A stretch of DNA of 63,774 bases from Yinghuangia seranimata (GCF_029953285.1 NZ_JASAOI010000082.1:1-63774), one strand, 5' to 3'; numbered from the stretch's first letter, positions 53,732-62,851 are shown. Made by a program: numbers and translations. The notes: generated by a model from the letters alone, not told the origin.

Positions 53732-54298
53732 CTACAAATCCTGGGCGCCGGGCAACGGGCAACCGTTCACCAGGTAGGCACACCCGCCGGTCTCGCGGGC
53801 ACGGAGTGCGGCGGCCGCGCGTCGTGCGGTACGCGGGTGCAGCGCGGCCAGCGCCTCGTCGACGGGCAGCGCGGCGGCGCCGATCAGCTCGATGTCGACG
53901 GCTTGGAGGTCGCGGGTCTGGTCGGCGGTGAGCGGCGGCGCGTCGAAGACGAAGTTGAGGATGACCCGGCCGAACACCGCGGTGGAGGTGGCGTCGACGA
54001 CGAGGAGGCGCCCGGGGACGACGTCGAGTCCGATCTCCTCCGCCACCTCGCGCACCATGGCCTCGTGCGGCAACTCGCCTGGCTCCACCATGCCGCCGGG
54101 GAGCTCCCAGCCGTCCTTGTAGGACGGGTTGACGACGACCAGGCGTTGGTCCGGGTCGAGGATGAGGGCCATCGACGCGGACGGGTCGCCGGGGAGCGAG
54201 GCTACGAAGTCTCGGAGGCCTTGGTCGGGTTCGGGGATGGCCGTGGGGTCGGGGATGGCCGTGGGGTCGGCGTCGGTGGGCGGCTGGTACGTCGTCAA
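53732..54298 (-). CDS. NUDIX hydrolase
   Basis: 188 residues. The full Nudix box G-x5-E-x7-R-E-x-x-E-E-x-G is present in GGMVEPGELPHEAMVREVAEEIGL. An N-terminal tandem ADPTAIPDPTAIPEP is encoded by a short DNA duplication near 54233-54270. The enzyme should hydrolyse a nucleoside diphosphate linked to another moiety; the exact substrate is open. Its start is about 50 bp from repeat R5, so any promoter must lie within or next to that element. This is the only copy near a gene start. Confidence 0.88.
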   Translation of the reverse strand: MTTYQPPTDADPTAIPDPTAIPEPDQGLRDFVASLPGDPSASMALILDPDQRLVVVNPSYKDGWELPGGMVEPGELPHEAMVREVAEEIGLDVVPGRLLVVDATSTAVFGRVILNFVFDAPPLTADQTRDLQAVDIELIGAAALPVDEALAALHPRTARRAAAALRARETGGCAYLVNGCPLPGAQDL

Positions 54299-54347
54299 GG
54301 GTGGTTCCTCCTTGCTGTCGGGGCTGCGTTGGGGCTGAACCGTTGCC

Positions 54348-54635
54348 GGCCTGGTCCGTTGCGGCTGGCACCACTTTTGAGCTGCACCGTTCCTGGCCTG
54401 CTCCGTGGTCGGTGGCCTCCCGCCCCTCCCGCTTTTGATTTTCGCGCGGCCGCCCCGCGCGTCAAGCCGCGGTGGACCTTTGAAGTACCGGCGGCCTGTC
54501 CCGTGCAGGAGGGGGCGGCTTGACCCGCGGGCCGTCCGCGCTGAACATCCTCGGCACCTGCGGGAGGGGCGGGAGGTGTGGCGCCGCTCCCTCGCTTCGC
54601 GTCGCCGGGCTGCGGTCCCAGCGTGGTGGGCGCGC
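54348..54635 (-). repeat. Dispersed hairpin repeat, copy R5
   Basis: Minus orientation. F remnant (GGCCTGGTCCGTTGCGGC) is near 54349-54366, E (CTGCACCGTTCCTGGCCTG) at 54382-54400, B' (GCCTCCCGCCCCTCCCGC) near 54415-54432, C' at 54444-54470, C at 54515-54541, B (GCGGGAGGGGCGGGAGGT) near 54560-54577 and A (CTGCGGTCCCAGCGTGG) near 54610-54626. C and C' pair at 24 of 27 positions and B and B' over at least 16. Confidence 0.9.
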
Positions 54636-54726
54636 GGCGCTGCCGGTCGGTGTCGGCCGGGTGCCGGGACGGGTCGCGCCGCCGGGCCGCGGTCGCCGAT
54701 CTCTCACCTCTCACTGACAACGGTTT

Positions 54727-54770
54727 TCAAAAGAACCAGATGGCAACATGTGGCCATTTGGTTCTTTTGA
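54727..54770. other. 18-bp hairpin in the R5-R6 spacer
   Basis: TCAAAAGAACCAGATGGC (54727-54744) pairs with GCCATTTGGTTCTTTTGA (54753-54770) at 17 of 18 positions, the exception being a possible G-U pair on one strand. The loop is AACATGTG. Confidence 0.8.
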
Positions 54771-54868
54771 CGCAAAGTCAATAGGGGTTCGGCCGCCCCA
54801 ATGCCCGGATTTGGTGCGATATGAGACCCATGGAGCCCGGTCACCGGTCGTCAAAGGCGGTCGCCCGC

Positions 54869-55150
54869 CCACGCTGGGACCGCAGCCCGGCGACGCGAAG
54901 CACGCATTGCGCCTCCACACCGCCTCCCCCTCCCGATAGTTGCCGCGGTTTGAAGCGCGGCCGGGCGGCTGTCAAGGCGCCTCCCCGACACGGGACAGGC
55001 CACCTGTCGAGGACCGGTCCACCGCGCCTTGACAGGCGACCGGCCGCGCGGACAATCCACAATCGGGAGGGGGAGGTGGCCACCGCCGGCGTGCAGGTCC
55101 GGGGACCGTGCATGGCCGGCGGTTTCCACGCCGCAACAGGCGAGGCCCAC
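54869..55150 (+). repeat. Dispersed hairpin repeat, copy R6
   Basis: A (CCACGCTGGGACCGCAGCCC) is at 54869-54888, B (CCTCCCCCTCCCGAT) near 54923-54937, C at 54955-54980, D (GGGACAGGCCACCTGTC) near 54992-55008, C' at 55024-55049, B' (ATCGGGAGGGGGAGG) near 55062-55076, E (GGTCCGGGGACCGTGCA) near 55096-55112 and F (CCACGCCGCAACAGGCGAGG) near 55126-55145. C and C' pair at 24 of 26 positions; B and B' are perfect over 15. It ends 17 bp before the stop of the ABC permease gene. Confidence 0.9.
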
Positions 55151-55167
55151 CCCACGAGGCAGTACTG

Positions 55168-57756
55168 CTAGTCCGCCGCCACCGCGCTCAGGACGTCCAT
55201 CTTCGCGGCGCGGGCCGCCGGGCGGGTGCCGGCCAGCAGGCCGCCGAGTACGCCTGCCGCGACCAGGATGGCCAGCTGGCCCGCCGGGACGCTGACCGGG
55301 ATGTCCTCGGCGCCCGACAGCACGCCGACCGCCGACCAGGCCAGGAAGCCGCCGAGGAGCACGCCGGTCAGCGCGCCGAGGGCCGCGACGTACGCGGACT
55401 CCCAGCGCAGCGACGCGCGGACCTGGCCGCGTTCGGCGCCGATCGCGCGCAGGAGGCCGATCTCGCGGCGTCGTTCGTGTGCGGCCAGCGACAGCGTGTT
55501 GGCGATGCCCCCCAGTGCGATCAGCAGTGCCAGGGCGAGCAGCACGTAGACGACCATCACGAACATGTCGACCAGGGCCAGCGAGGCGTCGACGTAGCCC
55601 GCGCGGTCGTAGACCTTCGGGTTGCCGTACGCGGTCGCCAGCGCCTCCACTTCGGCCTTCACCGTGTCGGCCTTCGCGCCCGGCGCGAGTGCCAGGACCG
55701 CGAGGGCGTCCAGGTCGGCGACGGAGTGCGGGGCCCAGGCGGTGCGGTCGATCAGGTAGTCGCCGACGACCGAGTTGCGCTCGTACACGCCCGCGACGGT
55801 GAGGTCGGCCTTCGCTCCGTCGGGGTAGAGGGCGTGCACGGTCGAGCCGACCTTGAGCCCGTCCTCGTCGGCGGCCTTGCGCGAGACGGCGATCTTGTCG
55901 GTGCCGAGCGCGTTGGCGGTGCCGTGGGTGAGGTCGAGGTCGAGCGCGCGGTCGAGGTGCGCCGTGTCGCCGGCCATGACCGCGACGCTGGAGCCGTTCG
56001 CCAGGATGTTGCCGCGCTGGAGCCCCACCGCTTCCGCGACGCCCGGCAACGCCGCCGTCTTGCGGGTCAGTTCGGGGCTGTGCCCGGTGCCGGCGTAGCC
56101 GCCGGTCGAGGAGGCGATGACGACTCCGTCGGTGAGGGTGCTGTTCGTCTCGTGCTCGGTGCCGTGCTTGAGCGAGGCCGCGAAGACCGCGAAGACCGTG
56201 ACGACGGCGATGCCCACGACCATCGCGGTCGCGGCTCCGGCGGTGCGGCGCGGGCTGCGCAGCACGTTGCCGCGGGCCAGCATCGGGCCGGCGCCCAGCT
56301 TCGCGAACGGGGCGGTCAGCACGCGTCCGACGGCCCGGACGACGACCGGCGCCACCAGCAGCACACCGGCGAGTGCGGCCAGCGCTCCCGCCGCGAGGAC
56401 CAGGGCGTTGTCGGCGAGGGCGACCAGCACCGCGCCGGCCACGGTGAGCGCGACCCCCGCGATGGTGCGCCGGGCCGGGATACCCGATGTCTCGGCGGCC
56501 GAGCTCCGCAGTGCGGCGACCGGCGGGACCTTCGACGCCTTCAGCGCCGGGATGAGCGCCGACACCAGCGTGACGACGATGCCCACCGGCAGCACGATCG
56601 CGGCGGTCACGCCACGCAGCGTCAGCCCCGTGCCCGGGAGTTCCATGCCGACCGCGCTGAACAGCGCCTTGAGGCCGGCTGCCAGCCCCGCACCGGCGAG
56701 CAGGCCGAGCACCGACGCGGTGACGCCGATGATCAGCGCCTCGGCCAGCGCCTGCGTCCGGATCTGCCTGCGCGACGCGCCGAGCGCGCGCAGCAGCGCG
56801 GCCTCTCGGGTGCGCTGCGCCGACACGACGGAGAACGTGTGGTTGATGCTGAACGCCGCCACCACGAGCGCGATCCCGGCGAAGGCGGTCAGGAACGTGC
56901 GGAAGACCTTGAGGAATCCGTCCGCTACGGCGTCCACCTGCTCCTGTGTGGCGTCGCTGCCCGGCAGGGCCTGGGTGCCCGGGGGCAGGACCTTCTGGAT
57001 CGTGGCGGCGGCGGCGCGCTGGCCGGCCTTGTCCGGGTCGCCGGCGAGCCGTACGGAGACGGACGTGATCTCGCCCGGGGTGCGGGCGACGTGGGCGCGG
57101 GCGCCTTCGAGGCTGAAGCCCGCGTACGAGCTGCCGCCGAACGCGTCGACGTCGCCGAAAGTGGCGACACCGACGATCGTCGCCGCCACCGGCGCCGGGG
57201 TCAGCACGGTGATGTGGTCGCCGGGCTTGAGGTGCGCGGTGCGGGCCGAGGCGCGGTCGACCACAACCTCTTCTGGGCCCTGCGGCGCGCGGCCCTCGGC
57301 GAGACGGTAGGGGTTGAGCGCCGGGTCGCCGATCCAGTTCGAGGCGATGCGCGGGCCGTTGCCCGCGATCATCTTGCCGTCCTTGTCGACGAGTTGCCCG
57401 TAGCCGATGATGACCGGCTCGGCGTTGGCCACGCCCGGCACGCCGCGCACCAGGTCGGTGGTGCCGGCGGGGATGGCCGCCCGGTTGGTGCCGGGCTGGT
57501 CGGTGACGTCCGTGGCGTTCCGCACGACGACGTCGGTGCCCGCGCCGTTGTCGCGGATCAGGCCGCTGACGGAGTCCTGGACCGTGTCGGACAGGATCAG
57601 CGCACCCGACAGGAACGCCGTGCCCAGGATGACGGCGATCAGCAGTCCCGCGATGCGGCGCTTGTACGCGAGCAGGTTGCGCAGCGCGAGCCGGGGCAGG
57701 CTGATGCGCGCGACGGTGTTGTGTGCGGAAGTGCCCTGCGTGGCGGGGATGTTCAT
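55168..57756 (-). CDS. FtsX/MacB-type ABC transporter permease
   Basis: 862 residues from ATG 57756, overlapping the ATP-binding gene stop (ATGA). It has one N-terminal membrane helix (RIAGLLIAVILGTAFLSGALIL), a large extracellular domain, a three-helix FtsX core (LTAFAGIALVVAAFSINHTFSVVSAQRTREAALLRALGASRRQIR), a central pair of helices, a second extracellular domain and a second FtsX core (YVLLALALLIALGGIANTLSLAAHERRREIGLLRAIGAERGQVR). This double-FtsX architecture is typical of antibiotic- or lipid-exporting actinobacterial permeases. With the ATPase it forms an exporter, possibly controlled by the divergent two-component system. Confidence 0.9.
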   Translation of the reverse strand: MNIPATQGTSAHNTVARISLPRLALRNLLAYKRRIAGLLIAVILGTAFLSGALILSDTVQDSVSGLIRDNGAGTDVVVRNATDVTDQPGTNRAAIPAGTTDLVRGVPGVANAEPVIIGYGQLVDKDGKMIAGNGPRIASNWIGDPALNPYRLAEGRAPQGPEEVVVDRASARTAHLKPGDHITVLTPAPVAATIVGVATFGDVDAFGGSSYAGFSLEGARAHVARTPGEITSVSVRLAGDPDKAGQRAAAATIQKVLPPGTQALPGSDATQEQVDAVADGFLKVFRTFLTAFAGIALVVAAFSINHTFSVVSAQRTREAALLRALGASRRQIRTQALAEALIIGVTASVLGLLAGAGLAAGLKALFSAVGMELPGTGLTLRGVTAAIVLPVGIVVTLVSALIPALKASKVPPVAALRSSAAETSGIPARRTIAGVALTVAGAVLVALADNALVLAAGALAALAGVLLVAPVVVRAVGRVLTAPFAKLGAGPMLARGNVLRSPRRTAGAATAMVVGIAVVTVFAVFAASLKHGTEHETNSTLTDGVVIASSTGGYAGTGHSPELTRKTAALPGVAEAVGLQRGNILANGSSVAVMAGDTAHLDRALDLDLTHGTANALGTDKIAVSRKAADEDGLKVGSTVHALYPDGAKADLTVAGVYERNSVVGDYLIDRTAWAPHSVADLDALAVLALAPGAKADTVKAEVEALATAYGNPKVYDRAGYVDASLALVDMFVMVVYVLLALALLIALGGIANTLSLAAHERRREIGLLRAIGAERGQVRASLRWESAYVAALGALTGVLLGGFLAWSAVGVLSGAEDIPVSVPAGQLAILVAAGVLGGLLAGTRPAARAAKMDVLSAVAAD

Positions 57757-58556
57757 GACCGGACGCCTGCCTTCCCGGGGAGTTCGAACGCCTTCATGCG
57801 GTCGAGGACAGCCTGCGGGGTCGGGCCGTCCATGCGGTCGGCGGTGCGGCCGTCCGCGAGGAAGACGACGGTGTCGGCGTACGACGCGGCCACCGGATCG
57901 TGGGTGACCATCACGACGGTCTGGCCGAGCGTGTCGACGGCGTCGCGCAGCAGGCCGAGGACCTCGGCGCCGCTGCGCGAGTCGAGGTTGCCGGTCGGTT
58001 CGTCGGCGAGGACGAGTTCGGGACGGGTCGCGAGTGCGCGGGCGACGGCGACGCGCTGCTGCTGGCCGCCGGACAGCTCGCTCGGCCGGTGCCCCAGCCG
58101 ATTGGCGAGGCCGACGGCTCCGATCACCCGGTCGACCCACTCCGGGTCGAGGCGGGCCTTGGCGAGTGACGCGGGCAGCGTGACGTTCTCCCCCGCCGTC
58201 AGCGTCGGCAGCAGGTTGAACGCCTGGAACACGAACCCGATCCGGTCGCGGCGCAGCCGGGTCAGCTCCTTGTCGGACAGCGTGCCGAGGTCGGTGTCGC
58301 CGAGCAGCACCTGGCCGCCGGTGAGCGTGTCGAGGCCGGCCAGGCAGTGCAGCAGCGTCGACTTGCCGGACCCGGACGGGCCCATGACGGCGGTGAAGCG
58401 GCCGAAGGGGAATCCGAGCGTGACGTCGTCGAGCGCGCGGACCTCGGTGTCGCCACGCCCGTAGGCGCGGACGGCGTGCACAGTGCACGCGGCATAGCGG
58501 CCGCCCGACTCGGCGGCGGCCGAGCGTGCGGTGGGGGACGGAGACGTGCCGGACAT
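57753..58556 (-). CDS. ABC transporter ATP-binding protein (MacB/LolD type)
   Basis: 267 residues with a 25-residue disordered leader. Walker A GPSGSGKST, the Q-loop region FVFQAFNLLPTLTAGENV, the signature LSGGQQQRVAVARAL, Walker B LVLADEPTGNLDS and the switch HD in VTHDP are all intact, so ATPase activity is expected. The gene overlaps the permease by 4 nt. Upstream lies a 500-bp divergent region toward a sensor kinase/response regulator pair, an arrangement common for stress- or antibiotic-responsive exporters. Confidence 0.92.
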   Translation of the reverse strand: MSGTSPSPTARSAAAESGGRYAACTVHAVRAYGRGDTEVRALDDVTLGFPFGRFTAVMGPSGSGKSTLLHCLAGLDTLTGGQVLLGDTDLGTLSDKELTRLRRDRIGFVFQAFNLLPTLTAGENVTLPASLAKARLDPEWVDRVIGAVGLANRLGHRPSELSGGQQQRVAVARALATRPELVLADEPTGNLDSRSGAEVLGLLRDAVDTLGQTVVMVTHDPVAASYADTVVFLADGRTADRMDGPTPQAVLDRMKAFELPGKAGVRS

Positions 58557-59053
58557 GGCGGACTCCCGGAGAGGAGGCGGACGGTGGCTGGCTGGCTGCG
58601 CTGATGCGATGCGCGGCTACGCGAGTGGTGTGCGTCTTTGCGCCGCGGCTTTTGTGTGATGTGCGTTGTGCGGAGTGCGATATGCGGTGTGCGTTATGCG
58701 GTGCGCTTCGGCCGTGCGCTTCGGCCGTGCGCTTAGGCCGTGCGCGTTGTTCGGTGCGCGGTTCGGCGCTGTGCGGTGCGGCCCTGGCGGGATCCGGCGC
58801 CAGGTCTGCTTCGGCCGACCGGGTCGGCGTCGCACGGCTTGACGTCCCCAAGCCTGCTCGTCCGGCCGCCGCGGATCGTCCCGCTCCGGGAGGCAGTCTT
58901 GGGCCTCCCGCCGCAGGTCACCGGGCCTGTCCGGAGGCTCCCGGCGTACTCCCCCGGGAGCATCCGCACCCGGCTGGATGCTTCGTCGGGAGGCCCGGCG
59001 CGCACCGCCGTCAGGCGACGCCCCGGGGCACGCGCGCGTCCTACAGTGGCCGA
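58557..59053. other. Divergent region with 13-bp tandem repeats
   Basis: About 500 bp between the ABC operon and the sensor kinase. Around 58640-58790 it is dominated by degenerate TGCG/GTGC words, with three clean 13-bp units GTGCGCTTMGGCC at 58701-58713, 58714-58726 and 58727-58739. It presumably holds the promoters of both operons. No gene is supported. Confidence 0.6.
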
Positions 59054-60391
59054 ATGACCGCCATCGACACCTCCGCCGGCCCCGCCGAGCCCGCGCCGCC
59101 GGGCCGGTTCGGGCCGCGGTTCGGCCGGCCTTTCGCGTGGCTGGCGCGAGACGTCGCGGTCAGCGCGCTCGTTCTCGTGCTGCAGACCGTCGGCACGATC
59201 GGCGCCGCCCACGGGCAGCGCAACGACACGGACCTGCGCGGCCTGGATGCTCTTGCTCTGGTCCTGGTGTGCGTCGGGCCGCTGCTTTTGCTCGCGCGGC
59301 GCCGGCATCCGGTCGCGGTGCTCGTCCTGTCGCTGCTACCGCCGCTGGCGTACACGCTGCGCGACTACCCGCCGGGACCGATCTACCTGTCCCTGATCGT
59401 CGCGTTGTTCACGGCCATGACCGCCGGGCACCGCGCGGTGTCGTACGTCATGCTCGTCGTCGGCTACTTCACGCTCGGCTGGCTCGGCCCCTGGGTGCGC
59501 GACAACTCGCTCCCGGACGCCGCGTGGGCCGGCGGGGTCGCCGCGTGGCTGCTCGTGCTCGCGACGTTCAGCGAGGTCGTGCGCGTGCGCCGGCAGTACG
59601 CGGCGGCCGAACGCATGCGCGCGGCCGAGGAGCAGCGCCGGGTCACGGAGGAGCAGGCGGCGCGCGTCGAGGCCGAGCGGCGGCGGGCGGGTGAGGAGCG
59701 GCTGCGGATCGCGCGCGAGCTGCACGACGTCCTGGCGCACCACATCTCGCTGATGAACGTGCAGGCGTCGGTCGGCCTCGAGCTGATGGACGCCAACCCC
59801 GAGCAGGCCAGGAGCGCCCTGACCGCGGTCAAGCAGGCCAGCCGCGAGGCGCTGGGCGAACTGCGGGGTGTGCTGGCCGTCCTGAAGGGCGGCGACGACG
59901 CGGAGGCCGCACCGCGGACGCCGACCTATGGCATCGCCGACCTGGACGACCTGGCCGCCCGCGCCTCCACCGCGCATCTGGCGGTGCGGCTCGAACGGGC
60001 GGACGCGGTCTCCGACCTGACCGGGCCGGTCGGGCTCGCGGCGTACCGGATCGTGCAGGAGGCGGTCACGAACGCGGTGCGGCACTCCGGCGCGTCGGTG
60101 GTGACCGTGCGGCTCGCCCTGACGGACGGCGACGAGGCCCTGCGCGTCGCCGTCGAGGACGACGGCCGAGGCCCCGACGCCGACCCGGCGCCGCAGGCCG
60201 GCGGAGGGCACGGCCTGCGGAACATGCGCGAACGCGCGACGGCGCTGGGCGGCACGCTGTCCACGGGCGCGCGAGCCGGCGGCGGCTTCGCGGTGGTCGC
60301 GGTGCTGCCGCTGAGCCGTGACGACGCGCCGGCGCCGGCGCCGAATACGGGCACGGGCACCTCGAACGGGCGGTCGGATACGGCAGGATGA
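59054..60391 (+). CDS. Two-component sensor histidine kinase (HisKA_3 type)
   Basis: 445 residues from ATG 59054. Five or six membrane helices (residues 30-175) with very short loops form the sensor, as in intramembrane-sensing kinases. A coiled coil leads to the HisKA_3 dimerisation domain ERLRIARELHDVLAHHISLMNVQAS with phospho-accepting His224. The HATPase domain has AAYRIVQEAVTNAVRHSG (N-box) and GGGHGLRNMRERATALGG (G-box). It pairs with the response regulator 58 bp downstream and probably senses membrane stress or a compound exported by the divergent ABC transporter (inference). Confidence 0.92.
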   Translation: MTAIDTSAGPAEPAPPGRFGPRFGRPFAWLARDVAVSALVLVLQTVGTIGAAHGQRNDTDLRGLDALALVLVCVGPLLLLARRRHPVAVLVLSLLPPLAYTLRDYPPGPIYLSLIVALFTAMTAGHRAVSYVMLVVGYFTLGWLGPWVRDNSLPDAAWAGGVAAWLLVLATFSEVVRVRRQYAAAERMRAAEEQRRVTEEQAARVEAERRRAGEERLRIARELHDVLAHHISLMNVQASVGLELMDANPEQARSALTAVKQASREALGELRGVLAVLKGGDDAEAAPRTPTYGIADLDDLAARASTAHLAVRLERADAVSDLTGPVGLAAYRIVQEAVTNAVRHSGASVVTVRLALTDGDEALRVAVEDDGRGPDADPAPQAGGGHGLRNMRERATALGGTLSTGARAGGGFAVVAVLPLSRDDAPAPAPNTGTGTSNGRSDTAG

Positions 60392-60449
60392 ACGCTTTCA
60401 AGGCTTTCAACGGGGTGCCGACCCTCATCATCGAAAGGGCTGATGACGC

Positions 60450-61112
60450 GTGATCAGGCTGGTCCTCGCCGACGACCAGGCGCTGGTGCGCGCCGGGTTC
60501 CGCGCCCTCGTCGACGCGCAGCCGGACATGACGGTGGTCGCCGAAGCCGCCGACGGCGCCTCCGCGTTCGAGGCGGTGCGCGAGCACAAGCCGGACGTCG
60601 TCCTGATGGACATCCGCATGCCCGGTGGCGACGGCCTGGAGGCCGCGCGGCGCATCACCGCCGACCCTGACCTGGTCGACACCAAGGTGATCATCCTGAC
60701 GACGTTCGACCTCGACGAGTACGTGTTCGAGGCACTGCGCAACGGCGCCAGCGGGTTCCTCGTCAAGGACACCGAGCCGTCCGAACTGCTGCGCGGCGTC
60801 CGGTCGGTCGCGGAGGGCGACGCCCTGCTGTCTCCCGGTGTGACGCGGCGTCTGATCGAGGAGTACGCCGCTCAGGCGAGCCCGCCCGCGCAGACCCCCG
60901 ACCTCGAACTCCTCACCGCGCGCGAGCGCGAGGTCGTCGCGCTCGTCGGACAGGGCCTGTCCAACGAGGAGATCGCCGAGCACCTGGTGGTCAGTCCGCT
61001 GACCGCGAAGACGCACGTCAGCCGGGCGATGGTCAAGCTCGCGGTGCGCGACCGGGCGCAGTTGGTGGTGTTCGCGTACGAAACCGGCCTGGTCCGCCCG
61101 GGGCGGAAGTAA
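60450..61112 (+). CDS. NarL/LuxR-type response regulator
   Basis: 220 residues from GTG 60450. The receiver domain has the acidic pair in VLADDQ, phospho-accepting Asp54 in VVLMDIRMPGG, the Thr of ILTTFD and Lys near 104 in GFLVKD. The C-terminal LuxR-type HTH is ELLTAREREVVALVGQGLSNEEIAEHLVVSPLTAKTHVSRAMVKL. It is encoded directly after its sensor kinase and likely controls the divergent ABC exporter operon, an inference from position. Confidence 0.93.
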   Translation: MIRLVLADDQALVRAGFRALVDAQPDMTVVAEAADGASAFEAVREHKPDVVLMDIRMPGGDGLEAARRITADPDLVDTKVIILTTFDLDEYVFEALRNGASGFLVKDTEPSELLRGVRSVAEGDALLSPGVTRRLIEEYAAQASPPAQTPDLELLTAREREVVALVGQGLSNEEIAEHLVVSPLTAKTHVSRAMVKLAVRDRAQLVVFAYETGLVRPGRK

Positions 61113-61168
61113 CCGCCAGACCGCACCGGAACGGATCAATCCGCCCATGTGTGGGGAAGACCCCATGC

Positions 61169-61714
61169 ATGGACGCGCAGCTGCTCGCCGCGGAACTCGG
61201 AGTCGCCACGGGGCTGATCGGAGCGTACGTCCACCGCAGGGGCCGGGTGCGTGCCTGGCTGCCGCACTTATTGATGGCCGCCGCGATGGCGGCCATGGCC
61301 GTTCCGGCGCGCGATCCGCTGGGTCCCGCCGGCTGGATGCTCCTGCTCGGCTGCGCGGCGGCGTGGGCGATGGGGCGGCCGCGTCCCGGCCGGACCGGGA
61401 TCTCGGGGCGGCGGGCGGCGCTGGCGCTCGACCTGTACGCGATGGGGGTGCTGACGCTTCTGATGCCGGCAGTGCACGCGCATAACGTCGGCCCGCACCA
61501 CCACGAGGCCACAGCGGCGACCGGCTGGTGGCAGGCCCCCTATATCGGCTTGCTGTGCGTGTGGTTCACCTGCCGTGTGGCACTGGCGGCGGTTGAGGCT
61601 CGGCGGCGCGCGGCGCCTGTCGGTATTCCTGTTGAGGCCGCGAACCCGACTGTCACGTACGCCTGTTCGGCGGGGATGATGGCGGCGATGGGCCTGATGG
61701 CGTTCGGGCAGTGA
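61169..61714 (+). CDS. DUF5134 family membrane protein
   Basis: 181 residues from ATG 61169 (GGGGAAGA 9 nt upstream; a GTG 18 nt earlier is in frame). Four to five hydrophobic segments span the length, with the His-rich AVHAHNVGPHHHEATAA loop and a C-terminal SAGMMAAMGLMAFG helix that are typical of DUF5134. The histidines may bind copper or another metal, since members of this family often sit near copper-handling genes. No such genes are seen here. Function is not established. Confidence 0.7.
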   Translation: MDAQLLAAELGVATGLIGAYVHRRGRVRAWLPHLLMAAAMAAMAVPARDPLGPAGWMLLLGCAAAWAMGRPRPGRTGISGRRAALALDLYAMGVLTLLMPAVHAHNVGPHHHEATAATGWWQAPYIGLLCVWFTCRVALAAVEARRRAAPVGIPVEAANPTVTYACSAGMMAAMGLMAFGQ

Positions 61715-61723
61715 GGCCGGCGG

Positions 61724-62851
61724 TCAGCAGTCGAGCGCCCGCATGGCGAGCCACAGGTCGTGCTGTGCGGGCGGCGTGAGCAGGTCCATCGACAGCCGTT
61801 CCCCGAGCCTGATCAGGCGCTTGCGCAAGCCGGGCACGGTGATGCAGAGGATGTGGGCCACGGCCTGCATCTCGCAGTCGCACTGCAGCCATACGCTCAG
61901 CGTCACCGCGTCCACCGAGCCATGGGCGTGCAGCACGTCGCCGAGCAGTCCGAGCGCCCACGCGGTCGCGGCGGGCTGGGCGAGGACGTCGGCGAACCGC
62001 TCGGCGCCGCCTGCGACGGACACGCTCTCGGCGCGGCGGCCGGTGTCGATGCCCAGCGCCAGCGCGAGCTTCGCCCGCGCGCCCACGGTGGCCAGGTCGA
62101 CCCCGAGCAGCGCGCCGATCAGCCGGATGCGCGCCGCGACGGTGCTCCGGTGCAGGAACAACCGCCGCGGCGCGTCCCGTGCGGACAGCAGCCAGGTCCG
62201 TGCGGTGGCGACCAGGTCGTCACGCGCCGGGTCCTGGGCCCTGGCCGGCTCGTGCTCGTGCAGCGGACGCAGGAACGCCGCGGCCCAGCGGCGCCCGACG
62301 TCCCCGGCCACGGACGCCAGACCGCTCTCGAGGCCGCGGGGCACGCTGTCCCGGCCCGCGGCGCGAGGTGGTGTGAGCATGTCCGCGAGTGCGTGCCGGT
62401 ACGCGGAGGCGATGTCGCGCAGCGGCACGCTCACGCTCGCCGTCACGCGCCACTTCGGGTGCGCGTCGTCGGCCGAGAACAGCGGGCCGGACGGTGGCGC
62501 GATCACGACGGTGTGCCGTCGGTTCGGGCACCGGCCGGCCCACAACGACGGGTCGCCCGCGATCAGCGGGTGCGCCAGCACGTCGCCCCGTGCCTCGGGC
62601 CGGGTGTCGACGAGGAACACCCGTGCGGGGTCGGGGAGTTTCGCCCCGAGCACCGCCGCGACCCGCTCGGCGGCGCCGATCTGCCCGGCCAGGATGAGGG
62701 CGACGGCCCCGTCCCTGACCGTCGCCACGGCGGTCGACACCCGCTTTTCCCACGCGGCCAGTTCCCACGCCGCGGGCCGGATCGCGGCCGGCCCCGTCGA
62801 CCGCGCTCCCTCGCCGTACGCCGCCCCGCCCCGCCCGTCCTCTCCGAACAC
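61724..62851 (-). CDS. PucR/CdaR-type regulator
   Basis: 375 residues. The N-terminal half has a variable domain with weak similarity to GGDEF-like regions (VALILAGQIGAAERVAAVLG, HTVVIAPPSGPLFS). The middle and C-terminal parts show two HTH-like segments: RRLFLHRSTVAARIRLIGALLGVDLATVGARAKLALAL, and ALGLLGDVLHAHGSVDAVTLSVWLQCDCEMQAVAHILCITVPGLRKRLIRLGERL. The pattern resembles HTH_30 of PucR proteins but is divergent, so the family assignment is moderate. It converges with the DUF5134 gene at a 9-bp distance. The target is unknown. Confidence 0.65.
   Translation of the reverse strand: MFGEDGRGGAAYGEGARSTGPAAIRPAAWELAAWEKRVSTAVATVRDGAVALILAGQIGAAERVAAVLGAKLPDPARVFLVDTRPEARGDVLAHPLIAGDPSLWAGRCPNRRHTVVIAPPSGPLFSADDAHPKWRVTASVSVPLRDIASAYRHALADMLTPPRAAGRDSVPRGLESGLASVAGDVGRRWAAAFLRPLHEHEPARAQDPARDDLVATARTWLLSARDAPRRLFLHRSTVAARIRLIGALLGVDLATVGARAKLALALGIDTGRRAESVSVAGGAERFADVLAQPAATAWALGLLGDVLHAHGSVDAVTLSVWLQCDCEMQAVAHILCITVPGLRKRLIRLGERLSMDLLTPPAQHDLWLAMRALDC

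Larger units (their letters stand above)
54299..55167. other. 870-bp gene-free region: second inverted pair of hairpin repeats
   Basis: R5 (minus) and R6 (plus) face each other by their A ends. The spacer of about 230 bp carries an 18-bp hairpin at 54727-54770 and is otherwise featureless. No coding sequence is supported. Confidence 0.8.

Noticed and set aside
54727-54770. Spacer hairpin read as a simple terminator
   Set aside because: It is at least 390 bp from the nearest gene 3' end (the permease stop at 55168), with repeat R6 between them, and has no T-run.
54821-55171. Open frames on both strands across R6
   Set aside because: They follow the hairpin arms and are open because of the high G+C content; the translated arms simply mirror each other.
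55108-58464. Very long plus-strand frame of over 1,100 codons opposite the ABC exporter
   Set aside because: Antisense shadow; the minus strand encodes clear FtsX and ABC ATPase domains in the same region.
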